Source: Mya arenaria (lineage: Eukaryota > Mollusca > Bivalvia > Myida > Myidae). Taken from it: DNA of 64,000 nucleotides. This document shows positions 12,480 through 26,004 of this stretch, in pieces; positions within the stretch are counted from its first letter, which is position 1, and each line of letters begins with the position of its first letter. The position numbers and the translations under genes are program-made. The notes below the pieces were generated by a model. That model ran no database searches, was not told the origin of the DNA, and saw only the letters and a program-made list of their open reading frames with translations. The DNA lies in NCBI RefSeq assembly GCF_026914265.1, contig NC_069123.1, positions 34,362,678 to 34,426,677 on the forward strand, written 5' to 3'.

Positions 12480-15400
12480 CAGTAAGTCATAGTGATTATT
12501 TTTGTTTCACATGGAACTAATTGCAGTAGCGGAAGGATCATTCTCCTCGCATCCTTAAATGACGCACTTATCATTGAATGTCTAATATACAATACAGCGC
12601 TTGTGAAACACGACGTGTATGTGCCAAACATCACATTCCTCGATCTAGCTGAAATGTCGTTCTACAATGTACGCATACAGGGATCAAGTGGTGCACTAAA
12701 AGAAGTCCACATGATCCCGTACCCGTACACGTTTGCGTAGTGTGTCACAACATTTAAGATTTAATATTCACTCGGAAACGCAAGTTTGTATTCCGATTCA
12801 CATGATAAAACATAAATCATACAGTTACAAAATATACATAAATTGCAAAAAGGATTATGCGTGTAAGGATCGACGATTTTTTGTCTAAACTTTTGATGTT
12901 GCGCTCAACTGTTCGAATCCGATGTACGGGCTTTACATAGTCTTTGTCTTTTAGGTGCAAAATTACATTGTGATGGTGCTTTGTGTAGCTATACAAATAT
13001 GCTACCAGGGATCGGGGTGTCCTCTGGTAACACTTACAAATATACATAACAAATATAAGCAATCAATGTTTCAATTTTCAAAGAAATATTTAACAACATT
13101 GACACCCATTTAACAGTCTCCCGTCGGCCATTAAATAACATCAGAAACCTTTTTTCAGTATTTACGCATATAAAATCAATATGAGGAAAATTAAACGTAG
13201 TCATAAGTATAACACCATATGCAAACAGAAGTGGAAGACAATGTGTTGGTATAAATTGTAAGAACAAGCAAAAGGAATAAACATGAATGGAAACACCGTG
13301 AGTGTGAACTGCATAGATCAATGATCGCTGTATAGGTGTGGTATATGACTCTAAATGAATAGAACAAACATGCTACACTATATCAAGTTGAAATCAATCA
13401 CGTTATTTATAAGCGGTGTTCGTTTAATCGTCATGTTTTAATACAACGTCATAACGTTTTACTTCCATGACTTTAACGCGAAATGAATTATATTGCCAAT
13501 ATTTGATTATGTATTTTATTCCAAAAACTTGATAATGGTTAAAAGAGTCTGATTATTTCCAGACCGTCATTTAGTCTGTTTACAAGTGTCATCCGTTTCA
13601 ACAATCGGAAATCATTACCTTCCAGCGTTGGCAATACATACTGGTATCCGCTAAATCAAAAGTCTACAGACAAACGAAAGCGTCTTTCTTAGTTATAATT
13701 GGTGGTTTATTCTTGCCACCGTTGTGTTGTATTAAAAATGTTAACTTTGTTATCGTGGAGATTCATTAAGGGGTTTTAGATATGAAACTATCTATAATGA
13801 TCATTAACCGGGACTGAATACAACGCTCCATAATTCCTATCTCAAATATACGGATCTAAAATCCTGTAATGATAGAAGACCGATAGAAATTACTGATATG
13901 TCTTGGGTGCTTGACGTTGTTTTCCAGATGTATTAAAACGACATCGTTCTGTCTGACGCATGCATGACTCATTGTTGAAGACGTTACTATCATTTAAAAG
14001 GCAACCGATTCGGAGTAAAAGTGTAATTGTTTCTTTAGCTACAATGTCATTTCAGTGCGCGTTTGCCTTTGGATGACTAGTTGTATTTCATAATGGGTTT
14101 GAAATTTCAATATTATAACAAGTCAACATGTTTAAATAGAACAATGCTAATGAGAGTATACTTTTATCATATTTTATTGTTTTTCCTTTTGATAAAACCA
14201 AGACATACAAGAAATCACACAAGAATAATAAATGAGTTGAGCAAGTTATAAAACATTCGTTTCCAAGGAAGTTATTGGAGCTATGAAATTCCCAATGCAG
14301 AATGATATATAAATACGTGAGTGTGTTAATTACCAAACATATAACAGGTGATACTATTCCTCTTTGTTGCCTCATATATTTGCATATAATGCGTCTCAAG
14401 AGACATTTATTTGCAGTGTATGCCCGTTGAAAAATACTTGTTATAACATTGATAGTAATGAACATGTGAGGAGAACGAACCGTTTTTAAAATTGTTCATA
14501 TTTGTTACTTCCTTTTAACCGTAAATATAACTTCATTCAAAGCATTGACCATTCCGGGTAAATGTGCTCATATGCAATCACCTTTGGACTTTGTCAATGC
14601 ATGAATTGTCTTGAACGGCATTTTCCGGATACGTAAACCGGCTTCAAACAAGCGTGCACAAATATTCACAGTTGCGATTTAATGGTGATAACAGATATAA
14701 CAAAATCAATGCTTTTACAGAAATGTCCACTGAAGCTTTGCCTTCTTAAAGTCCAAAGCTGCAAGACATGATTTAAATTGATGATAACCTAGTTTGCATA
14801 ACATCCACATAAACTGTCTTAGTGGCAATTTCTTTCAAATTGACGAAGACAAACATAATCAAGGACGTTTTCAACGTAGTTTATTGTGATTATTTTTTTC
14901 TGCATTAAGAAATGCACATTGTAAAAATGTTGAAATATGTTTAAGTTCAAAGTGTCCGAGACCGGACAAAGTCAAATTGCTTAATAACTTAAAACATCTG
15001 ACTGCCCAGACTAGGTGATGATCAAGTTTGGTAAAGATTGAATGTAATTTAAGGTTAGAAGACCATTACAACGGAGTAACTGAGTGAGGTTATAATATTT
15101 TATGCATGAACGATGCAATATAAACAAGCGTATCCATGGTCTTATTCTGAATCAATGGCAACGGCAATGTTATCAAGAATCTTGTTCAGGGCAAAGATGA
15201 AAGAAAACTTGAGACAATTGAAGACAACGTTAATACATCAATATATGTTCATCCTTCCAGACCGATACATCCATTTATATTTATGTTCTGTAAGTAAGCA
15301 TTGCTAAATATGAACTTAATTTTCCTGTAACGTCAATGATGCATTCCAATTGCTTTGAATAACAACGGTAGAGTAGTTGTGTGTGCATTTTAGAATCTTA

Positions 15401-16080
15401 TGAGATTTTTTTTAATAGTATGTGCATCAAAACAGCTCTTGTAAATCCCTAGTACTGTATATTCGCGTTTACGCATTATCCTCACTCCACTGCACTCTTT
15501 GTTATAGAATCAGTCTTTCTTCAAGTATGTTTCATCATTTGGACCCAATCCTGGTTCATTTTTAATAATAATCTTAAAAACTCTGATGTCATTTTAAACC
15601 AATACATCAGGAAGGTAATCAAACAAGAATAAACTTAGGTACATTTAGGACATATCAACTGATTTAGTTCTGGAACATTACAAGAAGAAGAGGTATGTGA
15701 CTTTATATCGTACCAAAGATGGACACGTTATATAGATCGCTAGAATCACTTAAAGACTAAGATAGTGACCTTAACGTACATATTTACTGTCGTGTTATAT
15801 GGGTAATTGTATTCGAAATAAAATATTAAAAACAATACAGCAAATTGCGGATAATAAAACAGCTTTTAACGTGTTATTTGTTAAAACAGCCAGACGGATT
15901 TGATTTCTGCCCAATCGCAATAACACTCGAATAAAAACCATGACTCGCCTGCAGATGTCAGATATTTTTTCTATCAAATACTCCACGCACGTTTTCTGTC
16001 TGTAAATACAATGCCACCTCAATACCACTTGAGCCACAGACGAAAGCGTCACAAATATTTTTATTTCTAATTGCATGTTT
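12480..16080. repeat. X block, copy 1
   Basis: This block is colinear with 23.86-29.57 kb and 55.05-59.72 kb. Shared landmarks in order: an open stretch near 12.5 kb ending with TTCTACAATGTACGCAT at 12660; the segment around 13.0 kb (GGATCGGGGTGTCCTC); the repeat end at 14.53-14.66 kb; 15.1-15.4 kb; and 15.60-16.06 kb. This copy lacks the region matching 28.75-29.1 kb and joins directly to Y at about 16.05 kb, so no HS3ST gene follows it. Open frames at 12492-12740 (+), 12817-13321 (-) and 14088-14465 (-) are not kept intact in the other copies. Confidence 0.75.
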
Positions 16081-18700
16081 TGTTTTTAAACAGTATGCGC
16101 TTTTTTCTCTTTATTTTTTAAGGTAATATGCTACTGGTATTACTAGATTATATTTCGAGTGCAGGCGGTAAATTTTATAATTTTGCAGAAACCATGTGTG
16201 TTTAAAGTTCTATAAGCATACAATTCTTTGTCTGGTGTAGTCAGTAGGCTCATAATTGCATACCTCTCCAGTCATGTTTTCAGGACAAGCAAAAAGACAT
16301 TTTAAGATAAGTGCAGTGATGGAATTTCTAACTATATAACTATCTTGATGTATTCCAAAGAGCCTCTTTATTGCCAGAATGTCAGTGTAGGCACATAGCA
16401 GTGTCACATATTGGATATCGTTACCTCCAGATGGACATCGGTCTTTAAAGGTACTAGACACCAGATGATACAATTGCAAAAAAAAGAAAATAATATTGAC
16501 AAAAACTTACATAAAATTGACATCGTTGTGTACAATGCATTGGATCTCACTCACTGATGTATCTAATCGCTTACGACACATGCATCTTTCGCTTTTTTGC
16601 TCATTTTTCCAATTCAAAATTTGCTGGGGTTTTCTACATCACAAATCCCAGTAAGTTTAAAAATAATGTCGGTATATTTATCTGCATTCGTAAGCAGGTA
16701 CGATTTAAACTGGGAAACCATTATGCGCTATTTTTAAAGGGAGAAACTCAGATAAGGTAGCGACATAATTGTTGCGTTTATTCTTTTAATAATGTAAAAT
16801 GGTGTATATTCGGCCCCTAACTAGCTCGTATTGACAATTCAAGGCTTGTTTTGAAGATGTACAGCATTTGCCGATTTTTTGACCATCTGGGGTCTAGTCC
16901 CTTTTACATGACTGTTTCTGCTGCTCTATCAAAGGCTATACAAACCAATATAATTGTGTGAAACCAACAGTCTCACAGAAAAGAAATAGCCTCAGCGTGT
17001 CTTGTTGTAGACAATAAGTGACGTTTAAATTGTTGGTTACAGAAATTGAATTGACAGCATCACTTTCTATAATACATAAGGGCCTCTTATAAAACCACTA
17101 AAACACAAGTATGATCAAATATTTAAATTTTAAATGAATTATAGAATGAAGACTACAGGGACAAGACCAGTAGTCAAACATTAAAACATAAACCCTGTAT
17201 AGGGGCATAAGGCAAGGACACAATGGAAACACACACATAAAAAATACCCTATACACATATGATACAGACCACACTCATCAAAAAAAGGATTTGCCGATAA
17301 CTGTTGTGATAACAGCTTTGAAACTGTATATTTTATTTAAAGACAGAACCCATTTATAACAAATTTGCATACTTCTTTAAACGACCAAAGAAATAAGGAT
17401 TAAAGAATTAAGAAAAAAATCACAAATATGTTAACTGTGCTTTTTCTTGAAAGAATGACGATTAATTAATGTTAGGTGTTTTGCCAATACAGAGCAATGG
17501 AGACGAGGTGTCGAGGTTAGCGATGTCCAATATTGATACCTGTGTCTTAATAGTGGCCACCAATTGCCATGCCAATAGTTTTATCGACAATTGTGTCCTA
17601 GAAAATAATTGTGGAAGCGTATAAGATTCCGTCAAGCAATAAGATCTAAAAAACATTCGTCTGGTAAAATGTCTTCTTTATTGGAGTCTAAATAATCATA
17701 TGCATGCACGGACATATCTGTCTAAATTTGTGTTTTCTAGATATAATACTTCGTACATACTTTCTGTTTCACTAACGTGGTTATTTTTTAAAAAAAATAG
17801 CACAGCAAACACCATGAAACAAAGAATTCATGAGATAGTATCGGAGGCAACGCTTTCTGTCTCGAAGGGAACCTGTATTTGTCGGAACCAACGAAAGCTT
17901 CAATGAATCACACTTCAAACAAATTGAATTTAAATAACATATCATTTTAAGCAACTACAAAGACAAACCGAATTGCCAAACAATATTTGAACTCGCATCG
18001 TTTTTTCCTGTAAAATCAATCATTCTAAAAAAGTACATTACTAATTTCATAGTACCACAATCGTTTAAGTGACAAATGAATCGGTATTTAAATGGTAACA
18101 AATACAGCTGAAAAATAATTGTATTGAAAGCTCTAGAATTTGCTAACGTGAAATAAGAAGTCTCTTACTCTCTTATGACTAGAATGGACGCTACCATCAT
18201 TCAAATACCTGTGATCATATTTGTCTTAAAGAGATTATACAATTATTTGTCGCTCTAAAATAAGATTAGATTTGTACTTTTATATACAAGCATAGGTCAT
18301 TTCTCAGGGAATCAACATCACAAGTTATGGGCCTGCAGGAGCTCTTACGAGCAACACTCTTCGTTAGTTTGTTCGTCTGTTAATCAGTTAACTCTTACAA
18401 AGCACGATTGAATGCTTGGCAAAAGCGACTTCGCACGATATAAAAGTGTTTTCATGACAGCGTGATATCTGCGTGAAATATCAATATGCCGCATATACTT
18501 CAAAGTAAAAAAGGTTTATTTTGCGCTTGAGACTTTTTTTGGATTTCATATGAACAAATAAGGTGTCGCTGTGATATGGCCACGTCAAAAGAAAATTTGT
18601 GTACGTGTTAGGAATTCATAGCATTTTTTCCATTCTATGAAAAAATTAATCTGAAGCAAGAATAGTTCGATCTATTTAATAATACAATGAAACCAATAAA
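16050..18700. repeat. Y block, copy 1
   Basis: The block is colinear with 47.58-47.93 plus 50.73-53.69 kb. Matching landmarks include 16.34 kb (ATCTTGATGTATT), 16.9-17.1 kb, 17.46-17.66 kb, 17.8-17.9 kb and 18.3-18.65 kb. It serves as the empty site for the 2.8-kb insertion in copy 2. It lacks the HS3ST exon-1 relic that copy 2 holds at 52.77 kb. Confidence 0.75.
16210..16479 (-). other. Exon-like open stretch in Y
   Basis: An open frame of about 85 codons follows a possible acceptor (TCTAG near 16453) and holds RCPSGGNDIQYVT, ACPENMT and CNYEPTDY. In Y copy 2 the same frame is partly kept (CPGNMTEELCNYE, CPAGGND) but is split by the 2.8-kb insertion and gains a stop. I do not recognise a family. 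It may be a relic of a Cys-containing secreted protein exon, or non-coding. Confidence 0.3.
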
Positions 18701-19027
18701 GACTAGCCCAGGAGTCGAATGTCATAATAATTATTAACAACAAGATATTTTAAGATATAACTTTAGAATTTAATCTCTTAATGCACGACGTTACAATTGA
18801 TGGATTAGAAAATTATTAACTGGCGCTATTAACTTAAATTTACTTATGTTTTTATGTTGTAAATGAAACACTGTCTGTGACGTTGTAAAAATGAATTTGA
18901 ACGAAGCATCGAACTTTCTACTATATACTACATATTAAAGCTAACACAACGGTTGTGAGGTTTTATACGATGTGTACTATAAATAAGTACCAGGATAGTT
19001 TTAGCGTAACCAAATCCTGTCGTTCAG

Positions 19028-19640
19028 GTCAATGATGCCAGTAACACACAATCAGGAGATCACCATGAAGAAAGCTTGTCAGTATTCGTAGCTTAAGATG
19101 TACCGGCAAAATGTACAATATATCTCCAAACGTCAAACTTGTATTAGTTATAATGATCCTGAGATCAGAACAATATATGATTTAATTTAACTCATGCAGT
19201 AAGTAAAAGTGAGGTGAAATTTAACGAAGAGTTCTACATGTACATCTACAGGTATGGAGACATCAGTATGCATCCGCCAATCGTTCAAATGGTTAATTAC
19301 GCTCGGCATATCACAAAACGTTTCTAGTATTTTGGAAGGTGTAACATCCACATGGTTAGTGAATGGACATTGTGAGTGTTGATAAACTTATGGCTAATTC
19401 GCTTTGTGTGCTAGAAACCATGCAAGACTCTGTAGGTGTTTGGAAATAGAAAGGACTTGGTATTTTTCAACAAATTGCGTGGATTTATGTGTAAGGATAT
19501 TAAAATGGTAGAGAAAAGTATTTTGGAGTAACATAAGGACGAAATCGTGTACAAACTGAGCCAACAACACCGTCCCTACGATTTCTGAAGTTCCTGTAAT
19601 CAGTGCTTGTTTAAACCAAACGTTTGAATGAAATCTGCTA
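19028..19640 (+). pseudogene. HS3ST-like exon 2, broken
   Basis: The sequence follows a preserved acceptor (GTTCAG before 19028) and aligns with the whole of HS3ST exon 2: ATGATGCCAGTAAC near the start, EITMKK in place of EITMEK, the HIHIVSGEEL region (around 19345), the Cys region (GCGTGGATTTATGTGTAAGG, around 19480) and the segment around GTACAAACTGA (19550). Stops and frameshifts are frequent. No exon 1 is visible upstream. Orientation is plus, opposite to the two main genes. Confidence 0.85.
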
Positions 19641-20149
19641 TAGAAATAACAGTAGTCATAAGTTAAGCGTTTATATGGTTATTTGCCATTATTTCTTACT
19701 TGTAACTGATCCAACATATTTTTACTGCCAGATATAAGGTTTTAGTTTTTGGTTTACTTTTTTATTTTGATATAATTTATGTACACAAGACTTTTAGTAC
19801 GGAGCTCCTGAAGTGACATAAAGAGACATTTATTTTCGATTGAACTAATTAATGTTTGTTCTGTTTCAATCGTTATTATGGAATATATTTCGTTTATAAC
19901 GAAAAAAAGGATTCCATAACGAAGTGTCTTTATGTAACCTTGTTTGAGGGTCTTCAACAGTTCAAAAAATGGGTGGGGAAGGTAAAAACAATATTCATTT
20001 TGATAAAGATCATGTTGTGTTTTGTTTTGAACAACGATCTTTTTCACGAGTAAAATATTTTTCGTTTGCGAAATGTTTTGTGGTAATTAGGAGTTGACCA
20101 AAGTTTTAGATTTTAGATTTTTTTTAAATTATATTTATACAGTATTTAC

Positions 20150-20920
20150 AGACAACCAATATGCCATATATTTGCATCTATACAGTCAGTCCTTACCTAC
20201 GACCAATATAACATACAATAGACAATATGCAGTTTTTTAAGGACTACCATTATGACATACATTGCAGTCTTTACAAACGACTAATACGAGTAGTATTTAC
20301 GCTAAACAGACTTTCCTGTCGACCTCCATGACGCTCATTTTAATATATGCAGAGATAAATTTAACTATATACATAGGACAAACATTGTACTCTTCACAGT
20401 ATTAACTAGACTTTATCCAAACGGCACATAGGACAGTCATAATTCGTAATTTTAAAGAGTTTAATGATTCGTACAACGTTTAATTCATGTCCTATGGGTC
20501 TTTAGAGAATTACAGTCATAACTGTTTATGGATAGTCAAATATTTGCACTAAATTTGAACTCTATGCATGTTTGAATAGGACATGGTATAGACAACCTGT
20601 ATAATTTATATTTGAGTCCATTCGGTCCCTGAATCGAGAAATGAATCTACACAAACACTTCCAGGACATACATTTGACTCTTTACAGACATTGAAAGGAC
20701 ATACATTATACTATATAGAAACATTTCATTATACGACATACTTAAAGATACATTTGGCTCTAAACAAACAACACGTTGACCAACCGCTGATGGCAGGATT
20801 TGTACTCTAATATTATAGTTAATTCAAACACGTCTGGGACCCTGTATCAGCACTTTAGGACATGCTTTTGACTATATATAATAGCTCAATGACCTACCAA
20901 GGAGGACACGCCTTTGTCTC
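20150..20920. repeat. Degenerate short-period tandem repeat
   Basis: A loose motif like GGACATACATTTGACTC, followed by TTTACA-like DNA, returns many times (for example near 20265, 20385, 20665, 20695, 20745 and 20865) at irregular spacing of roughly 40-70 bases. Copies are strongly diverged. There is no coding potential. Confidence 0.35.
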
Positions 20921-22257
20921 TTTGATATATGCCATTAACTCTGTGAAGTCTCAATCATATTTATACATAGAATGCATGCTTTGTTCCCGAATTCTTATAA
21001 ACAGAATACATTCTAAGAATGCGGCCTGAAGTAATATCTGTAAGATGAAGAAGGGATCGTTCAGTACGCTCGCTCTGCACATTCCTAATCGTTAAGAATT
21101 AGGATTTAAATTCATGCCATCTAATTTATACCTCACCTGTAGATTTTAGAAGGATAAGCTAATCGTTTACCAACCGATATAATCCTGCACTCTATGTTTT
21201 ATCATAGCATGATAACTATCGTAAAGAAACGAGCGTGTGATTTCAGTGAGCTAAATTGACATTAAGAGTGAATTGATTGTTACATACAAAGAGTTTCATT
21301 CGAACTACTGATTAAACGCTCAGGCTCAGTGGTTACTGCCTGTTTTCCCTACACTCTAAGGTTAAAAGGCTAAGGAAGGCATATTTTTTACCATTACATA
21401 GCTGTCAAAACTAGTACAGTTCAGTACATTCTCAAAACGCTTGAATCTGCTATTTCAATCCGCTAAGACGGCTTTGTTTCATACGAAGGTAATGCCATGG
21501 ATCCTTAGCTTACCATTCAAAACGTAACATATTTTGTTAAAAATGTCATTCATGTTAAAATGACAAATGTGGCAATTATATCTTTAATATGGATCAAATA
21601 ACAAATTACGGATTTTAAATTAGATGGGACAACATATCCACCATAATCAAATGATCAATAAATAACATTGATTAATTTAAGTGCCCCAATTAGCGATCTG
21701 ATGTTTTGTTTTATTTCCAGGTTAAAGTTGAGCTGGCTTAATTTTGCGCTAGTGTAAAGTGCAAGCTAAATAATTTCTTTAATACAAGTGATGTCACCAA
21801 ATTGTTGCTTCCACTTAAACACAATTTATGAGTACTCCGTTTTATTGTCGCTGCCTTTGTTTTGAAATGAATTGCTGTAATTTTATCAACTTGGTCATGT
21901 TATATAAACATCCATGGCCAAATATATAAAACTTGTTTAAGTTGTCCACAGGGAATATTTCGGTAATTTTAAACATTTAAATGATTTAAACTGTTAAAAC
22001 ATCTTATTGAGTAAATATTGACAAATTATTAGACTGTTCGGCTTTCTTTGATCAAACCAACGGATTAACCACATGTTTTGAAGTTGTAGTAATACTATCT
22101 ATTTAAAGTTTTGTTAAATTATTTAGCTACTTTACTCTGAGAGGCTAGAACCATTGAAAGTTGCACGTACCAATAACTTACACACTTGAGTTACTAAACA
22201 TATACGTTTTAGACACATCATAGAAACACACTGCCGCCTGCAGCGATTCTATGTATA

Positions 22258-23469
22258 ATAGTGATGGGCAATCGGCTTGGATTTTCATAATCGATTAATC
22301 GGAGACCCTGATCGATCGATTATCCGATTAATCGGCTGACAGTATCACAAAAACATCATTTTCTGATGTATATATCAATAAGGACCTTAGTTTTCATGTG
22401 TATTTCATTTCTTATGCTTCAGTCAGAAAACAGGTATTATTTCTGGCATATTGAATAATTCTAAAAATTATTAAAAAAAAATATTCCAAGGTTTATGAAG
22501 AAGGGAACATTTCATGGTGAGGTGAACTGAAGTTGACAAATAAATTAATATTATTAAAATATTATATATTTATTACATTATTATGTAAATTATAAAGATA
22601 ATACATGGTTGACCATGTCTTTTGGTTTATAATTGCCCCAGTGCGAAGAATAATTGCCAGAGGGTAATTATTTTTCAATGGGGCAATTTTCAACCATGTC
22701 TTATGGACCTTACATAGATTCCCGTGGGTTCAGGGACATTTGGCGGGTGTTTCACGAGCAGCTCCTTCCCGCAGGGTGAGGACTTTGGCCGGGCTTGGCT
22801 GGACCGAAAGTCAAAGTCCCCACTATTCCCCGGACCGGGGGGGGGGGCTTGGTTACAATTGACTGGTGCATTAATTAAACCGGTTTTGAGAATGAAATTG
22901 AAAAAAATGAGACATAACACATTGGTTTTGGATGGCATTAGCTATTAAAAATAGTAATTGGAAATTAAAATAGCAAAACTTTCCTCATGTATTTTCGGAG
23001 TTGGACGGCAAACATTTCCATTCTTCAAACAGTTCTTGTTTTTACATCGACTGATCTTGACATTCATTTCAATATGTGAGCACAGCTGGGGTCGATAAAG
23101 CCTAGTTTCATAAGAATCTGGGCTTGAATGACCCTAACCATTTCGCTGGAATAATTTGCACTTTTCCAGCACCTGGACGACCGATATCCAGGGTAATCAA
23201 ATATTTTGAGATCGACGTCCCCCCTGGCCGTCCTCCATCATAAAGCGATTTGAACGCAAAGAAAAACTAAATGAAAGTACTGTTAAAACCTAAAGTATCG
23301 ATCACTTCCCTTAGCTCTAAGTTACTGCGCTATATAAAGTTGGAAATTCACTGGTTTCAAGCAAACTTTTTTTTTCGATTTTTCGATTATGGAACGATGA
23401 GGTCGCCGATCGCCAAATTACGAATGTCTACCGATATAATCGATTATCGGTGATCATCGGCCCATCACT
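22258..23469. mobile_element. hAT-like non-autonomous element with 8-bp TSD
   Basis: Flanked by the 8-base duplication TATGTATA at 22250-22257 and 23470-23477. Termini share AGTGATGGGC (22260 on the plus strand; 23469 reading inward on the minus strand), followed by dense TCGAT/ATCGATTA motifs at both ends. The 8-bp target duplication and the short AGTGATGGGC end suit the hAT superfamily. No transposase is seen. Inside lie a G run (about 22838-22846) and a palindromic stretch near 22600-22700. In the third X block (54.96-55.03 kb) the left flank is recognisable without this insertion. Confidence 0.7.
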
Positions 23470-24974
23470 TATGTATACTTTAAAGATGCACTCTTACCCC
23501 CAAATAAGATTTAACACATTTTATACAATTTTTTTAATATACAAAAAAGAATGTACAAATGTCGAAAACAATAGTACTTATGTAGGTTACCGAGTTTAAT
23601 TTGAAAGAAATGTGCAGAAAACACGGTTATTCTACCTTATGAGACGATAGTAGATCGCAGTAAATCGTTTAGCATTTACCAATCATTTAACAGGTTTGCG
23701 TTTTCAGCTGTTCAATACACGGTTACAATCTTGATATCAGTAATTCATATTTTCCATAAATGCATTATTTAGTAAGGAGTTAAAGGTTTATCACTAAAAT
23801 TTACGTTTGTTATACATATATATGTATTGATGTTGAATAAGAGTGTCACTTTAACGTATAACTTGGAACTTATTGCTGTAACGTTGTCTTATACACCTCG
23901 TTTACAAAAAAGGACGCAGTTATTAGTTACGGTCGAATATACAATACAGCAGTTGCGAAAAACACGTGTACACGAACTTAGATTTATAGCTACACGTACG
24001 CACAAATGTTGCAGTTAAGTAAAAAGGTCGTTTGCAGAATATCATTTTAAACCTGGACTTGTATGATCCCAGATACTTGCATATATTACTTTTCATGTTC
24101 TATCGTATGTGTCGTTCTACAATGTACGCATGCGTGGATCCCGTGGTGCACTTAAAAGTCCACATATACACCTACCCTTATTAGTAATATCTCGCAACCT
24201 TAAATAATTTAGAATACCTCTGGATACGCACGTTTTGTTCCGATTTACATGATAAATTATAAATCATTAGTAAATTGCAGAAAATATCCGTGAAAGGATT
24301 CTCGAGTATGCGTATTTATTGTTGCATGAAAATGTTCGAATCCGATGTATAGGTATTTCAAAGTCACCGTCTCTTAAGTGCAAAATAACTTTTTCAAATG
24401 TTCTTTTTGTAACTTATTTACAAACATCTGTATGTAGTTGCTTTCATTTCCCTCGAACATATGGAAGGATCGGGGCGTCCTCTGGTAACACTTACAAAAA
24501 CACAATAACATAATCAATCAAAGTTATAATTATACATGTGTTTCAAAGGAACATTTAACATTCTTTTCTCCCTTTTAATATTTTCCCGTCCGTCATTCAA
24601 ATGTTTTAGAAACGTTTTTTCAGCATTTTCTTATAAAAAAAAATCACTAAAAAGTTTCCAATTTTATTTTATTGCTTTCTTTTGTCAACATTAAGGCATA
24701 CACATTTCACTTACGTTCACATTCGTTTCAGGCCTTCCCAGAAAGTTCTTGGTGTGGTCGTGATTTTTGCCAAACATATGACAGGGATACTAATCTTGTT
24801 TGTTGTCGTTAATTATCTTGGCATAAGATGCGTTTCAAGAGACATTTATTTGCAGTGTATAGCCGTTTAAAGATTCATATTTATCACATATACTAATATC
24901 AGCATGTGAGTACAACAAGCCGTTCTTTAAAATAGTTTATAACGTTTTCATCAATTACCCCTAAATATAATTCA

Positions 24975-25110
24975 GTCAAAACATTGATCATTCCGGGTAT
25001 ATGTGCTCATATGCAATCACCGCTGGACTGTGTCAATGCAACCTATGTCTTGAATGACATTTTCCGGATATCTAAACCGGCTTCAATCAAGCATGCACAA
25101 ATATTCATCG
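24975..25110 (+). repeat. Left arm of X inverted repeat family
   Basis: About 135 bases with the landmarks CATTGATCATTCCGGGTA, GGACTGTGTCAATGCA, TTTTCCGGATATCTAAACCGG and CACAAATATTC. The reverse complement recurs at 28.85-29.0 kb. The same arm is at 14.53-14.66 kb, 56.96-57.10 kb and, duplicated, at 26.0 kb. Minus-oriented copies also lie at 42.28-42.38 kb and 43.15-43.27 kb, outside X. Confidence 0.65.
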
Positions 25111-26004
25111 TGTATTTTCGATTGTTGTGACAGCAGATATAGCCAAATTAATCCTTTACAGAAATGTCCATTGGAGCTTTGCCTTCTTAAAGTCCTAAAG
25201 CTACAAGATATGATTTAAATTGATGATTTCCTAGTTTGCATAACATCAGCATAAACTGTCTTAGTGGCAATTTATTTCAAAGTGACAAAGACATACCTAA
25301 TCAAGGACGTTTTCAACGTATTTGTTTTAGAATTATCTTTTCTGAATTTATGTAACATGGCATTATATCTAAGTATAAGATAAATATTGCGACAAATATA
25401 CAAAGTGATAGCGCTATATTTTAGTGTATATCATCTGATTGCAACTAAAATACAACCAACCATGCTCCAATGTCCTGAACGTTTAAGGAACTGTTAATAG
25501 TATGGACAAGTATTTCCAACGTTTTATTCAGAATCAAATGACAACGGGTGGGTCATCTAGAATTTGTTCAAAGTTGGAAGTCAAAGATAGAGGAATTACA
25601 TAAAAAGTTTAAACATAGTCAATACATCACTATCCTACCTGATCGATACTTCCATTTATGTAAATGCTCTGTAAGTTAGCAATGCTAAGATGATCTTATT
25701 ATTCCTGTTACGTCAATGTTGCATTCCGATTGCTTTTAGCAACAGTGGTTTAGTATTGTGTTCATTTTTGAGATTTTAGAGCATTGTTTCAACATAATGT
25801 GCAATAGAACGATTCGTGAAAATATATAGTATTATTTATGAACGTTAACGCATTCTCACTCACTCCACTAATCAAATTGCAATCTTTGTGATAGAATCAA
25901 ATACGCCATATGTCTTTCTACAAGTATGTCTCGTCAGTTGGACCCAACCCGGGCTCATTTTTCTTATAACAAACTAAGAATATATATATGATAAATGCAA
26001 ATTT
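25025..26004. repeat. Local tandem duplication, first copy (980 bp)
   Basis: Begins GGACTGTGTCAATGCAACC and ends GATAAATGCAAATTT, where it abuts the second copy at 26005. Nearly identical to the second copy, but about 400 bases (matching 26476-26880) are missing at about 25492. The related block at 57.4-58.2 kb keeps the missing part, so this is a deletion here. Confidence 0.85.

Noticed and set aside
14088..14465. 125-codon minus-strand frame with hydrophobic segments
   Set aside because: The matching places in the other two X copies are full of stops; AT-rich DNA easily gives hydrophobic frames.
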